DNA from: Metridium senile
Taxonomy: Eukaryota; Cnidaria; Anthozoa; Actiniaria; Metridiidae
DNA: 64,000 nt
Assembly: GCA_949775045.1 (NCBI GenBank)
Contig: OX459105.1
Location: 1,455,368-1,519,367, forward strand
Direction: 5' to 3'
Shown in pieces: positions 29,755 to 41,304 of this stretch. How positions within the stretch are numbered: the first letter of the stretch is position 1; each line of letters begins with the position of its first letter. The notes below the pieces were generated by a model. It saw nothing but the letters and a program-made list of their open reading frames with translations. It did not search any database and had not been told where the DNA came from. The translations under genes were made by a program, and so were the position numbers.

Positions 29755-32700
29755 CTGATTGATTGATTGATTGAACGAATAATTGGATGAATGGATGGAT
29801 GGATGGATCCATGTATGAATGAATAAATGAATGATTGATTGATTGAACGAATGAATGAAATAACGAATTAATGAGTTAAGCAATGAATGAATGAAACAAC
29901 AGACTTAGAGGATGGATAAATGAATGATTAAATGAATAAATGAATGAAAAATAAACATTTGAGGCAATGAATGAACGATCAAACCAACTGTATGAATGAA
30001 GATGAATGAACGAATGAATGGTTTAATGACAGACCTGTTGTTTGTAGTTCTTTTCAATGCTCCTCCACGAAGAGAACATAAACAGCAATGCTACAAGGGA
30101 CAACACAAATAACTTTACTAATTGATTTAAAAAAGGAAAAGCCATAAAATTCAGCATCCAAGCGCTAGTTCCTTATGATAAGATATGATATCATGTGATA
30201 TCATAGGGAGCCGATTGTGCGCTATTTCCCCCATCTCCATCAATGCTCCATTTTACAGGTATTTAAAGCTACTCAAAGTTACACAGAATGGAAATAAGTC
30301 AAAACAAATGTGAGGGCAATAGGGATCGAACTAGGGACCTCTCACTCCAAAATCCTCTCACTAACCAACTGACTAACAAACTTGATTCTATTATTATATT
30401 TGAGGCTAATCCAAAGTTCACTAGCACTTCATAAGTATAATCTGGGCAAACGGTGTACTTACTGCTGATCTGATGTCATCGTCATAATCTTGACAACATC
30501 TATCACATTTCCACGTTTGTTCCTCGGTAACGTCATCAACTCCATAACAACCTTGCAAAAATTAGTATATTATATGAAAAAGGAGGACGAAAAGAACAAA
30601 AAGGACGGAGAAGAACGAGTTATTGGTAATTCAAATGAATTAAATATACTAACAACTAAATCCAACTATTTCAACTAATTGAATTTAAAAAAACTAACAG
30701 AATAAAGGAAATCTTACTTGCATGAAGCACCACTTTGCATGTTTGACAGCGAAGAAGCGGACTTTCTCTATCGTTAGCGAAACGACTCTCAAGCCATGAC
30801 GTCATACTCTCCGGGCTTGAACCCTCCGACATAAAACAAATCTCCGGTAGAGTAGGTTTCGATGATTTTGATTTAAACTTGTTGATCGGGTATTTTGATG
30901 TACGGGAATTGTTTGACAGTGTTTGTATTAGTGTGGGGAGTTCTTGTAATTGTGTTTGTGTGTTTTCCTATGAAGAAAAGGGTATATATTTTAGTATTTT
31001 ATCAAGGACTCAATCCAGTTGCTATCAAGAAATATTGCTAACCTTGACATCATCGTCATCATCATTGTCACCATTACAGTGCGACTCGCCGTACCGTAGT
31101 CACCTACAAAAATGTTTGATGAATTTTTGACATTATTTTGACATTTTTTCTTTTCAATCGGACCAATTACAGACTTCAAAGTATCTAGAGTCTCCGCCTC
31201 TGATCGATATTAACTCCGCCTCTTGATATAAACTCCGCCTCTCGATATAAACGTGTATGTGATTGGTCCGATTGAGATGAAAAAATGCCAAAAATTCATC
31301 AAATGTTTTTGTAAGTGACTACGGTACGGCGAGTCGCACTGTAACATCAAAATAATTATTATCATCACTATCATCATCGCCATTATCATCATCATCATAA
31401 CTGTCATCACCACCAACATCACAATAATTACTATCATCATCATCATCACCATAACTGTCATCACCACCAAGATCACAATAATTATTATGACCACTATCAT
31501 TATCACCATTATAATCATCAATACCATCATCAATTTAACAACATCATTATATTCGTCATCATCATTATCATTCTCATCATCGTAGTTGTTGTCATCATTA
31601 TTATAATCATAATCATCACCATCATAATCATCGTAGCTATCATAATCAAAATCATTATAATCATCACCATCACCACCATCATTATAACCATCATCAAAGT
31701 CATCATTATCATAATCATCACCACCACCATCATATATATCTCTCACATACATATAGGTTTGCACCCATACCCTCAGGGGTCAGTTGTACGAAGCCTGAAT
31801 CAGTAAGTTATCCACCAGATAAGCATTGTCCAGTCTATATAATTCGTATGTTTATTATCCACTGGATAATGATTTCTCTGGTAGATAGTGCTATTCAGGT
31901 TTCGTACAACTGGCTCAAAATCGATAAATTAAAAAAAAACATAAATTCTTGTAAAATGAGAGCCATTCATGTACCTTTAAATCAGCAAATGACTGACACA
32001 GTGAGCAATAAGGCTCATGTTCACCTAACAGCAGGTTAAACGCTTGCTCTGCCTTAAAGTTTGGTGCTTGGTGTATCCATAGTCCATCTAGTAAACTAAC
32101 TAAATGAGTGTTAGTTGATATTTGTTGTTTACTGGGTTTTGGTGAGTGTGTCTCCTTCGTTTGTTCTTCTAGTTTTCGTCCTGTGCTTGGCAGCATGACT
32201 GACTTAGTGACAGGTGGCTGTCTCTTTGATTTGATTGTTTGATTGGCGCGCTGTTTTACTGACCTGTGGATATTAATAATAATTATAATTAATAATAATA
32301 ATACTTACATTTATATAGCACAGTTTATCATAAAAATTTTGAGATGCACTTAAGATTATTTACAAGCGTTAAAATTTAAATGACAATAATAATAAAACAT
32401 AATAATAATTATAATCAAATAATAATTACAATAACAACATAGTATTTGTCATATTATTATTATCATTGTGAACCATAGTTGTCCAAATTATTGCCATCAA
32501 TGTTGCAAAATTCTTATCACCAATATCTTTATCATTATCTTACCCAACTGTTACCAGTTATCATTCATTCTGGTGTTTGCATCATGTGATTTAAAAAAAT
32601 CTTTCATAAATTTGTACTGCGGTTATTAAATTGTGTGTTATCAAATTCATGAATAATTAGTGAGATTTTTACAAAATAAATCACGTCCATGACGAGTTCT

Positions 32701-35700
32701 GTAAATCTCAGAGAGATTTTGTCCTGATTTGCGTTGAGTTTCAACTTGATTTTTCCCGGCCAGATTTACTTTTATCTTGACAATTTTAGTAAAATATGAA
32801 AGAACTAACCTTGGACTTTCATAAGTACTATACAATGTTTGCGTCCGATCTGTATGCAATATGTATTGGCTGCTCATATTGTATATAATACTTCGTATCA
32901 CAAATACTGTATGCAATCTTGAAAACAATGTCATTACCATATATGGTATTGTAGGTAAGAAGTAACAAAAGACTTTGATTAGCGCGCGAGATATTTTTCT
33001 TTTTTTAACAGGTTGAGATTGCAACAAAACAATAGGCATATCTTTGATACGTACAATTATGACGTCACTGTCAACTCAGAATTTAAGCAATTGCATTTTT
33101 TGGGGACTTCAATGGGATTGGAACCCATGACCCTTGCAGTGCCAGAGCAATGCATACCGTTTATGTTGTGTGGAGTCCTTTGATGGTGCAGGTCTAGGTT
33201 TCTTGGATGTCTTTCTTCTTGTAGTTTCTTGATCATCATCACTATCTTCCTCACTGTCTTCACTAGAACTACTTTCACTTGAATCACTCTCTTCTTTCTT
33301 CTTCATGGCAAGATAATCTTCCCACTTATCAGGCTGAGGACAAAAAGACAACCCAAATTCATATTATAGTCAGCATTTGAGTTTTTATCATATCACCCAT
33401 ATTTTGCCCGGTGCACGCTCTTAAGAAAACCTTCTGAAAAAGTCATGTGATGGGGTCCGTATGGCTTTTTTCACCTGGTCCGTACAAACATGTATGGACT
33501 CGAAATGGCTTCCTCAATCAATCAAACTAAATTAAAAAGAGTGGGTCATATGATAAAAAACGTATTGACTGAGTTAGGTCGGGCCGTAAGTGAAAATATT
33601 TGGCTTTTGGTCATTTGGTCATCATGACGGCGAGCCAAATTTTTTCCCATATGGCCCTCCCACTCAAACAATAAGTACTGAGTATCTTTAAAGGCCCACA
33701 GGATCAAATTTGATAAAGACTAGCAGTAAGCATTCGAAATGTTGTGGTCCAAACCTTTGACATTTCTGAGAAAAACTCATGATAATAATTTTCTACTAAT
33801 AACTGTTTTATATCAAGATACTGGAGAGTCATTGTTGAAACTCCCCAGCCAGTGGCAATTATTTGAATATTCAACACAGACACTCAGTACACCTACATGA
33901 AATCAATGTGTGAGCAGTACAGTGTTGTGTAATAAAATATTATATATAAATACCTGGTATTTCTTGACAAATAAATCCATACAAATCTTGACTGAATCGT
34001 TTTTACATTGACACTGAAAATAAATATCATATCTATAATAATAATGATTATGATGATACTGATGAAGGTAATGATGATGACTGATAGTAATGGAGATAAT
34101 TTTGATGATTAAAAAGTTGAGTTTATTATCATAATGAACAGGTTCCCATTTACATCTGTACTTTCCCATTTAAATCTGTATACTTATGCAAATTGTGTTG
34201 ATGTGTGCTAAACACACAGATCAACCAATCAGAGAAGATCACTTCAGAAATAATATACTCTGATTGGTTAATCTGTGTGTTTAGCACACATCGACACAAT
34301 TTGCATAAGTACAGATTTAAATGGAAAAGTACAGATTTAAATGGGAACCTGTTATTGGTAATAATTTAGTGATGATAATTATGATGATAATGGTTATGAA
34401 GTTTATGATGGCGATTAACATGATTGTAATGATTACAATAAGAAATAACAGTGACCCGCATGTATTTACTCACTACATGAGCTTTCTTGCCATAATCTAT
34501 CCATCTTTCCGATGCAAAGTTTGTAGATTCAGCACAGTTAAAGCCATGATTGAAGCCACAGTGATAGCCAAAAGGAAAGGTGATTATAAACTCACCAGCT
34601 TCTTGGGTAACCTTGAATACAACACAAATCATTGTTAGAAACCAATATGATAGAGCAAATTTTGTATGACTCTGAAAAGTTCAGTGCTGTGTATGCACTT
34701 TCTGTGATCATTTGTTTTCTAGAATTTTGATTGCCTTGCTGTGCCACAACCGTGTAATAAAATTTGCATTGATAGTGATATGAAATCTGCTCTAATATAA
34801 TGCTGGTCAATAATGATGGTGATGGTAATGATAATTTGTTTACGGCTATGATGTGATAATGCTCCTGATGATTCTAATGATGATGACTATGATGATTCTA
34901 ATGATGATGACTATGATCATGATTATGATACTTATGATAATGATGATGATACTAATGAAGTTTCTGATAATGACAGTGATCATAATACTCATGATGACTA
35001 TGATGATTCTAATGATGATGACTATGATCATGATAATGATGATGATACTTATGATAATGATGATGATACTAATGAAGTTTCTGCTAATGACAATGATCAT
35101 AATACTCATGATGACTATGATGATGACTATGATCATGATTCTTATGATAATGATACTAATGAAGTTTCTGATAATGACAATTATCATAATACTCATTATG
35201 ACTATGATGATGATTATAATGATGATGATACTAGTCTAAAGAATTTGACGATAATGATAATGTTCACTTATGATGAGTATGATGATGATAGTGAAAATAG
35301 GTGATACAATACAATACAATAAACTTTATTTTACGAGGGAAAAATACGTATTAACACTATAAAGGTTATCTAACATACGGTCCTCTAATACAAATGATGA
35401 TGATAATACTCATGATGATGATAGTGAAAACAGTAGTGACAGAAATCATGATAATGATGATGATGATGATGACAATGATGTAATCATACCTTATCAAATG
35501 GGATTGAGAATTTCTTGAGCACTTGAGGTGAAATTATGGTCATTTTGTGACGAAGAAAATTTGCACAGCTCTGCTGACTGCCAGGGAAAAAACCTACAAA
35601 AACAAACAATAACATGATTATTATAGCTACTGGTTGTACAATCATTACACACCATAATGGAGTATTGCACTCTGTGTTGACACACTGCCCTAGTGGCAAA

Positions 35701-38700
35701 GTTTGTATTAAATTAGGAAATTGATTATCATGATTAGGATTAGGATCATCATCATTATCATCTTCATCATCATCATCGTCATCATTGTTATAACCATCAT
35801 AATCACCATCATCATCATCACCATCATTATCATCATTATCGTCATCAGCATCATTATCATTATAACCATCATAATCATCACCATCATTATCATCCTCATC
35901 ATTATCGTCATCAGCATCATTATCATTATCATTATAACCATCATAATCACCATCATCATCATTATAACCATCATTATCATGATCATGATCATCACCATCA
36001 TTATAACAATCATTATCATCATCATCATTATCGTCATCAGCATCATTATCATTATAACCATCATAATCACCATCGCCATCATTATAACCATCATTATCAT
36101 CATCATCATTATCATCATTATCATTATAACCATCATAATCATCATCATCACCACAATCTTGGTAACTACAACCACTGCCATCATTACCATAACCACCATC
36201 ATTACCAACCTGCAGCAAGACGCTCCAGTCGCTGTCCATGCTCTGGTGGAACTGCATACCTGACAACGGAAAACATACGGTCAGATTTCGCCAACATTCT
36301 ACAATATTTATCTTCACCAAAACTTTACAGCAATTCTATTAAGAATTTGAAGTTATTCTGCAAACTCAGTTATTGCCAACTGCCCATTCAAATTTTGTTC
36401 TTAACAACTGACAATCAAAAACAGCAGAATGTTAAGAGCAAATAAGATCAAACTTACCATGTTTTAGGGGCACCAAAATGCAAATAGTTAATACTATACA
36501 AGTCCATATCCTCTGTATGCCAAGCAAATGTAGCCTTCCACATACCAAAGTATAGATATGGGGTATTAACCCCCTCAACTTTGACTCCATACTCTTTCTG
36601 TATCAAGTCTAGTATGGTGTTTAGCTTACTGACATTCCATTCCTTGACATCTTTATCAAACAGCGATCCAGATATGTCAGCTGCATAGGTTGGGGCATTG
36701 AAGGTCAGGTTTTTCCAATACTTTCTTTCCAGTTCGTCAAAGTCACTTTTAGGTGGTTTGTAACTGGAAATGGAAAATGAATGAATGGGAATAAAAATAG
36801 GAATTGAAATTGAGATTGAAATACAAACATTTCACAAATAGCTAACTAGCTTTTCTAGTCAGCTGTCCCACCCCTTCCCCCTTCATTACTGTTTCTTCCT
36901 GTAGGGGGAGGGGTGGGGACAGATGTACACAGGCTAGGTTCTTGTTGATCTGACTTTCTATCATCAATGAGTTGCAGATGATATTTCTACAGACTTGGGG
37001 CCAGTTGTACGAATCATGAATAGCGTTATCCACTTGATAAATCCCTATCCAACGGATAAAATCTATACAAATTCTGGGGGGAGGGGGGGGGGGGGGGGTA
37101 CTCCATTTGTCCAAGTGGTAGGGGTGATCGACATACCTTTTAGGGTTGAAAATGTAACTTGTACTATAATCAAGAGGTTTAGTTTACAGTCATGTTGTTG
37201 CATTTCATATTACAGGTTACATCTAGTTTTAGGTGTAGGCCATTTCTATTAACAGTGCGGACTTTTCCCCCTTACTGTCTCTGTGCAATAGTGTTTGTGA
37301 GTATAAAAAAAATACCTGTCATTATTGGCCATAGCCTTGAAGTCCTTGTAGGATATTTTCTTTTTCTGGACATTGAAGAGTTGAAAGAGACCTGATGAAG
37401 AAAGTGAACCATTAATAAACAATGACAACCAATCTTGGAATAGAAATAGAAACTAGCGAGTAAACTAGTATTGGCTGCGTCGGTGTTTGATATAAATGAT
37501 AGGTAATAGAATGAAATTTGTAACACCGTAAAAAAATAGAAATAGAAACTAGCGAGTAAACTAGTATTGGCTGCGTCGGTGTTTGATATAAACGATAGGT
37601 AATAGAATGAAATTTGTAACACCGTAAAAAATAGAAATAGAAACTAGCGAGTAAACTAGTATAGGCTGCGTCGGTGTTTGATATAAACGATAGGTAATAG
37701 AATGAAATTTGTAACACCGTAAAAAATAGAAATAGAAACTAGCGAGTAAACTAGTATTGGCTGCGTCGGTGTTTGATATAAATGATAGGTAATATAATGA
37801 AATTTGTAACACCGTAAAAAATAGAAATAGAAACTAGCGAGTAAACTAGTATAGGCTGCGTCGGTGTTTGATATAAACGATAGGTAATAGAATGAAATTT
37901 GTAACACCGTAAAAAATAGAAATAGAAACTAGCGAGTAAACTAGTATTGGATGCGTCAGTGTTTGACATAAATGATCGGTAATAGAATGAAATTTGTAAC
38001 ACCGTAAAAAATGTTGACTTAACTTTACTGACGTTTCGAACTTTAGCCCTTCGTCGGAGTAAAAAGGAATAGTTATGAAGCCTGTACACTGAATCAAAAT
38101 ATGGTGTCCAATTTTAAAAACTAACTAGATGCTCTAGTCGAGCTAGTCATAAAATCAACACAGGAGGCTAAACAATTCTAATTTTATGATAGAATGAACA
38201 TTCCATGGTAGTTTGATTTAACACGTGACTTTGGGCTTCCTGTGTTCGTTCCCAAAGCATCATGGGGGCCTATATGCAACATAACAGATAGATTGGCTAA
38301 AAGGTAAAACTAGAGTCGGGCCCTCTAGCCCGACTAATAATTGTTTTGGACTGGCTAGCCTTGCATACATGTGAAAACTCCATTGTGTTTCAACATGAAC
38401 ACGAGGCTAGCCAGTCAAGAACGATTAGTTATTAAAATTGGACTCCATAATTTGAAATTATCGGTGCATAACTTTAGACATTTTTTACAATAGGCCATTC
38501 GCATTATAGTGCGTCATTTTAATAACAGTACCAGAATATTATTCATATGTATTATCATATATATCTTATTCCTTTTTCCAATGTAATATAGCCACAAAAC
38601 GAAATATTTGTTTGGAAAAAATAATTTTCAAAAAATTGTTTTTGTTGCAGAAAATTTAGCAGAGATTAGTCTTAAAAATTATAGTAGACTTATAGAAAAC

Positions 38701-39909
38701 AATGAAAGTTTTCGGACACAATGCATATTTGAGGTTTTGGGGTTTTGCATAGGAAATACCTATAGTATTACACAAACTGTGTCTACAATGTAAGCACGTC
38801 TTAAAAAATATATCAAAGATTTGTTCTACACTTCTACATAAAGTAATAAAAAACTTAAGTTAGAGTTATATTTTTTGTAAATCTTTATATTTATAATTTA
38901 AAGTTTGAAGTTTTATAAGTTCAATCGTATAGTATTACACAAACTGTGTCTACAATGTAAGCACGTCTTAAAAAATATATCAAAGATTTGTTCTACACTT
39001 CTACATAAAGTAATAAAAAACTTAAGTTAGAGTTATATTTTTTGTAAATCTTTATATTTATAATTTAAAGTTTGAAGTTTTATAAGTTCAATCGTTTCGG
39101 TCAAAATAAAATGAATTGTTAAAGGTGCTTTTGATTATTTTTGAAGTTTTTAAATCGACATAATTTAAGCAATTATTTTGAAGGTTCGTGTGTAATAATA
39201 TTGAAAGTTTTTAGAGGTTATAAAAAGGATTTTTTTGGGGGGAGGGGATGCAACTTTGTTTGTTTATCTGGGGGAAAAAGCTTGAAATATATTTAAGGTG
39301 ATTAATCTTATATAAAGCAAGTTGTTGGGTTTTAGAAGTCTAATTAAGAAAACTCTTTTAAAACTTTAGTTTATAACAAAAATAAATCAGAAAAGACTCA
39401 AAGCACATGCTAAATTGTTAAAATTATTGTGTAGTTTATATCACGAGATCAGATTATATAATTCACATACAGTAAATTAAGCTTAATTCTGTTTACCTGA
39501 TGTACGAGTGGAGCAAAAAAAAAAAACACGCATTTTTGAGATTTAAAAATACCTTGTGTTCCAGTTATAACTTGGTGGATAGGAGCAGGGATTTCAACAT
39601 CTACTGTATTATAATTTCGTCTTGGTATCCATCCTTTTGGAGGAATAATCTAAGAAGCAAAAAGAACTTAGGTTCACAGTTGAAGTTACGTGACAAAAGT
39701 CACTCCTCAAAGTCATGCCATCATTTTACGTCTTAAAACACAAAACACGATGAAAACAAGATATAATAATATTTTGTGAGTATCAGTACCTTTGCTATTC
39801 CCCCTCTGTGAGCTCCTTCAGCTTCTATTTTCTTTATATACGCAGAAAAATTAGCGAATTCGGCTCTTGTTGGACGAAAAACCATGATCTTTGGGCCACC
39901 GCTCGACAT
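26390..39909 (-). CDS. KDM4: KDM4/JMJD2 histone lysine demethylase, complete, 19 exons
   Basis: Exons in transcript order: 39790-39909, 39553-39649, 37316-37391, 36458-36763, 36210-36259, 35490-35593, 34474-34611, 33954-34013, 33158-33333, 31975-32263, 30718-30967, 30463-30551, 30035-30090, 29310-29418, 28455-28640, 27905-27972, 27514-27616, 26939-27058, 26390-26497. Total 2505 nt, 834 aa. KDM4 enzymes are Fe(II)/2-oxoglutarate oxygenases that demethylate H3K9me3/me2 and H3K36me3. JmjN lies at about residues 7-50 and JmjC at about 130-297. Iron ligands are seen as H180 and E182 (WHTED) and H268 ([10 protein letters not shown]); S280/T281 (AEST) match the pair that accommodates trimethyl-lysine; the zinc site is C226, H232, C298, C300. 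An acidic Ser-rich linker (residues 318-376) follows, then PHD and extended PHD (about 540-700, [27 protein letters not shown]), then double tudor (715-825). In the tudor cage F744 and W778 are present and the usual Tyr is W785. The catalytic core looks intact. It ends [10 protein letters not shown]. Confidence 0.95.
26545..26811. mobile_element. TA-flanked MITE (pogo/Tigger-like ends), copy G1
   Basis: Element 26547-26809 begins CAGTAAAACTCCGCGTATAA and ends TTATACGCGGGGTTTTACTG; TA lies on both sides. CAGT...ACTG ends with TA duplication fit the Tc1/mariner-pogo superfamily. It is in the last KDM4 intron. Confidence 0.85.
27100..27355. repeat. 12-13-bp minisatellite (AGTCACGCCATCT)
   Basis: About 20 imperfect copies of AGTCACGCCATCT and variants (AGTCACGCCATGC, AGTCACGCCACCT) in a KDM4 intron. 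Confidence 0.88.
27700..27800 (-). mobile_element. Possible retroelement 3' tail
   Basis: On the minus strand, a segment with GCGACTGCTGCAAGAGGCCT ends in AATAAACAAAAC and then a (CAAAAA)n tail, as in 3' ends of some LINEs or SINEs. Family not identified. Confidence 0.4.
27990..28445. repeat. ATC trinucleotide array with tandem sub-blocks
   Basis: (ATC)n with ATTATCAACATTATC blocks repeated at about 28040, 28150 and 28230, in a KDM4 intron. Confidence 0.9.
29490..30030. repeat. (ATTG)n and ATGA tetranucleotide arrays
   Basis: Long runs of GATTGATTGATTGATT between 29565 and 29775, flanked by ATGGATGA and AATGAATG stretches, in the KDM4 intron between exons 30035-30090 and 29310-29418. The poly(NQSI) frames come from this array. 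Confidence 0.95.
30215..30395 (-). mobile_element. tRNA-derived SINE, family 2, copy 2
   Basis: On the minus strand: A-box-like GTTAGTCAGTTGGTTAGTGA, B-box-like AGTTCGATCCC, then a body with ATTTCCATTCTGTGTAACTT and GAGTAGCTTTAAATACC, matching 383-525. It is in a KDM4 intron. Confidence 0.7.
31075..31343. mobile_element. TA-flanked foldback MITE, copy G2
   Basis: Element 31077-31341 has near-perfect ends CAGTGCGACTCGCCGTACCG and CGGTACGGCGAGTCGCACTG, with TA on both sides. The centre holds about three copies of CTCCGCCTCTTGATATAAAC. It is in a KDM4 intron. Confidence 0.9.
31344..31740. repeat. ATC/ATT trinucleotide array
   Basis: Imperfect ATC repeats containing a duplicated block (CATAACTGTCATCACCACCA at about 31398 and 31450). 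The Asp-rich minus-strand frame is a repeat translation. Confidence 0.88.
31776..31916. mobile_element. Foldback MITE family F, copy 2
   Basis: Ends GGGGTCAGTTGTACGAAGCC and GGTTTCGTACAACTGGCTC, with internal TTATCCACCAGATAA and TTATCCACTGGATAA. It ends 58 bp from the donor of KDM4 exon 31975-32263. Confidence 0.85.
32275..32400 (-). mobile_element. SINE/LINE 3' tail
   Basis: On the minus strand, a segment with CTTAAGTGCATCTCAAAATT and GCTATATAAATGTAAG runs into (ATT)n. The GCGCTATATAAATG-like phrase followed by ATT repeats is a common retroelement 3' end. It is in a KDM4 intron. Confidence 0.5.
32401..33053. other. KDM4 intron stretch without recognised features
   Basis: A + strand AAT-rich part is followed by sequence that includes a 130-codon minus-strand frame (32647-33039). 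I see no recognisable domain in it and no splice connection to KDM4. Confidence 0.5.
33045..33160 (-). mobile_element. tRNA-derived SINE, family 1, copy at KDM4 exon 9 donor
   Basis: Minus strand: GGTATGCATTGCTCTGGCAC, then B-box-like GGGTTCCAATCCC, ATTGAAGTCCCC, and the body TGCAATTGCTTAAATT. This matches an anthozoan tRNA-SINE consensus that I recall (GGTAGAGCATTGCACTGGCA...GCAATTGCTTAAATT). Its first GT is the splice donor of exon 33158-33333. Confidence 0.75.
34138..34352. mobile_element. Foldback MITE, family A, copy 2
   Basis: About 215 bp, ends ACAGGTTCCCATTTACATCT and AAATGGGAACCTGT, core arms TGTGTGCTAAACACACAGAT and complement; clearly the same family as 865-1077. It is in the KDM4 intron between exons 34474-34611 and 33954-34013. 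Confidence 0.9.
34815..35480. repeat. GAT arrays with ~150-bp higher-order repeat, split by a retroelement tail
   Basis: GAT/ACTAATGAAGTTTCTGATAA blocks recur at about 34950, 35070 and 35155. A minus-strand retroelement-like end (AATAAAGTTTATTGTATTGT, about 35310-35380) interrupts the array. It is in a KDM4 intron. Confidence 0.85.
35725..36200. repeat. ATC trinucleotide array
   Basis: (ATC)n with repeated blocks such as TTATAACCATCATAATCACC, in the KDM4 intron between exons 36210-36259 and 35490-35593. It ends about 10 bp from the donor of the upstream exon. Confidence 0.9.
36997..37156. mobile_element. Two truncated MITEs joined at a poly-G tract
   Basis: 36997-37074 is the left half of a family F element (GGGGCCAGTTGTACGAATCA...TTATCCACTTGATAA). 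After a G-rich tract (37076-37098) comes the left half of a family E element (GGTACTCCATTTGTCCAAGT GGTAGGGGTGA). Neither right half is present. Confidence 0.8.
37425..38015. repeat. 95-bp minisatellite in KDM4 intron
   Basis: Six units of 95 bp; key phrases AACTAGCGAGTAAACTAGTA, GGCTGCGTCGGTGTTTGATA and GAAATTTGTAACACCGT. Alternate units differ at the same positions (TATTGG/TATAGG), so the array may have grown as pairs. It ends next to CTGACGTTTCGAACTTTAGC. Overlapping minus-strand frames 95 bp apart are repeat translations. Confidence 0.93.
38324..38430. mobile_element. Short foldback element
   Basis: TTGGACTGGCTAGCC near 38345 is matched by GGCTAGCCAGTCAAG near 38405, about 60 bp apart. 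Probably a small MITE in a KDM4 intron. Confidence 0.6.
38761..39094. repeat. Apparently perfect 167-bp tandem duplication
   Basis: 38761-38927 and 38928-39094 read the same by eye, starting TATAGTATTACACAAACTGT and ending AAGTTCAATCG. It is a recent duplication or an assembly duplication, in a KDM4 intron. Confidence 0.93.
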
Positions 39910-40157
39910 TTTCTTGCGTTTAGTTCTCCAAATATGCTTTAAGTTCCTACCTCCTGAAAGAGACTTGTGTTTTTATACTATTAAGAAGAATATAAAGCTA
40001 TAAAAGTGTTGTTTTGAAGTCATTTTGAGTTTAAAATTGAAGAACTGTGTACAGATATTTAACCACTTGCAGTGAACCGTGTGGGTTTTCTTTGTTGGAA
40101 AGCCAGTCTAGTGTTTTGACAGGTGATTGACAGCTAGCTCTTGATACGCCCCTAGCT

Positions 40158-40400
40158 TGCAGAATAAAATAAAATAAAGTAAGATAAAATAAAATAAAAT
40201 GAAATAAAATAAAATAAAATAAAATAAAATAAAATAAAATAAAATAAAATAAAATAAAATAAAATAAAATAAAATAAAAAATATAATGAAACAAAATGAA
40301 ATGAAATCATATTTAGAAATAAAATAAAATATAACAAAACAAAGTAGAATATAATAAAATAAAAAATATAATGAAACAAAATGAAATAAAATCAATAAAA
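40158..40400. repeat. (AAAAT)n pentanucleotide array
   Basis: AATAAAATAAAATAAAATAA runs from about 40165 to 40280, then a degenerate part, about 250-500 bp upstream of the KDM4 start codon. The FYFILFYFILFY frames come from it. Confidence 0.95.
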
Positions 40401-41276
40401 TCGCGTCCGTCAAATTTATTAGTCTAATGTGAATTCAATAAAATATTCAATAAAATCAGAAGACTTTTCGCCTCAAATTGTATTCGTCCCGTTTCCAATC
40501 CCAGACAACTTCGTTAGCACCATCACATCGTGTTGGGCTACCTTTGTAGCAAAAGAAAAATCAGTAACGAGAGGATGTCTTCTTTCCTTTCACGGAAATT
40601 GTTCGAGTGAAGTCATTTAACCCGTGAAATAGATATTAGACTAATACACCTTAGCAGTCTCTAATTCAATTGTTTTCTTTTGTGTCTATTTGACTATCAC
40701 ACCTTGACTATTTAATTTTGTTTCACTCTAATAGTGAAAACACCGTTAAAACCAAGAAATAAAAACAAAATAGTTACTAATAGTTTCAAGTTATTATCAC
40801 TCAACCAGAAACATCAAATACATAAGGGAATACTACCTTGTTATAACTTTATTCGTCTTTTATAGTGACTAGTAGTCACAAAATAATTAAGAACTATTGC
40901 ACATTAGCCGATTGTATTACATGGACGGTCTGCTATGGGTGAGATATCGTCTATAGTCTACAAATTGTGTATGCCAGTTGATGTAGAGTAGATAGGGATT
41001 GGAATAAAGTAGCATGCGCTAAAGTCTCTACTAACAAGTCTCGATCGACTCTATCTTCATCATCTCTTTCATCACCATCTCTATCATCATGAACATCATC
41101 TTCATCACCATCGTCATCATTATCATCAACATCACTTTTACCATATCATCATTATCACTATCATCATCATCTTCACCACTATCATCACCATCACTACATC
41201 ATACCATCATCATCATCATTGACCACTTAATCATATCAGGGCCTAATAAAAACACATCGATTGTCATTGTAAAATA

Positions 41277-41282
41277 TTTATT
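41277..41282 (-). promoter_or_regulatory. Candidate polyadenylation signal for WDR36
   Basis: TTTATT on + reads AATAAA on the minus strand, about 23 bases after the WDR36 stop codon, implying a very short 3' UTR. Not confirmed by transcript data. Confidence 0.55.
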
Positions 41283-41304
41283 ATACATTTCAGAATTTGT
41301 TGGT

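Larger units (their letters stand above)
39910..41304. other. Spacer: KDM4 upstream region and WDR36 3' region
   Basis: No gene seen. It holds an AAAAT array (40160-40400) and an ATC array (41045-41225). The KDM4 promoter should lie here, but no motif can be assigned. Confidence 0.6.

Noticed and set aside
32647..33039. 130-codon minus-strand frame
   Set aside because: No recognisable domain, and the KDM4 exon chain skips it in consistent phase; probably chance.
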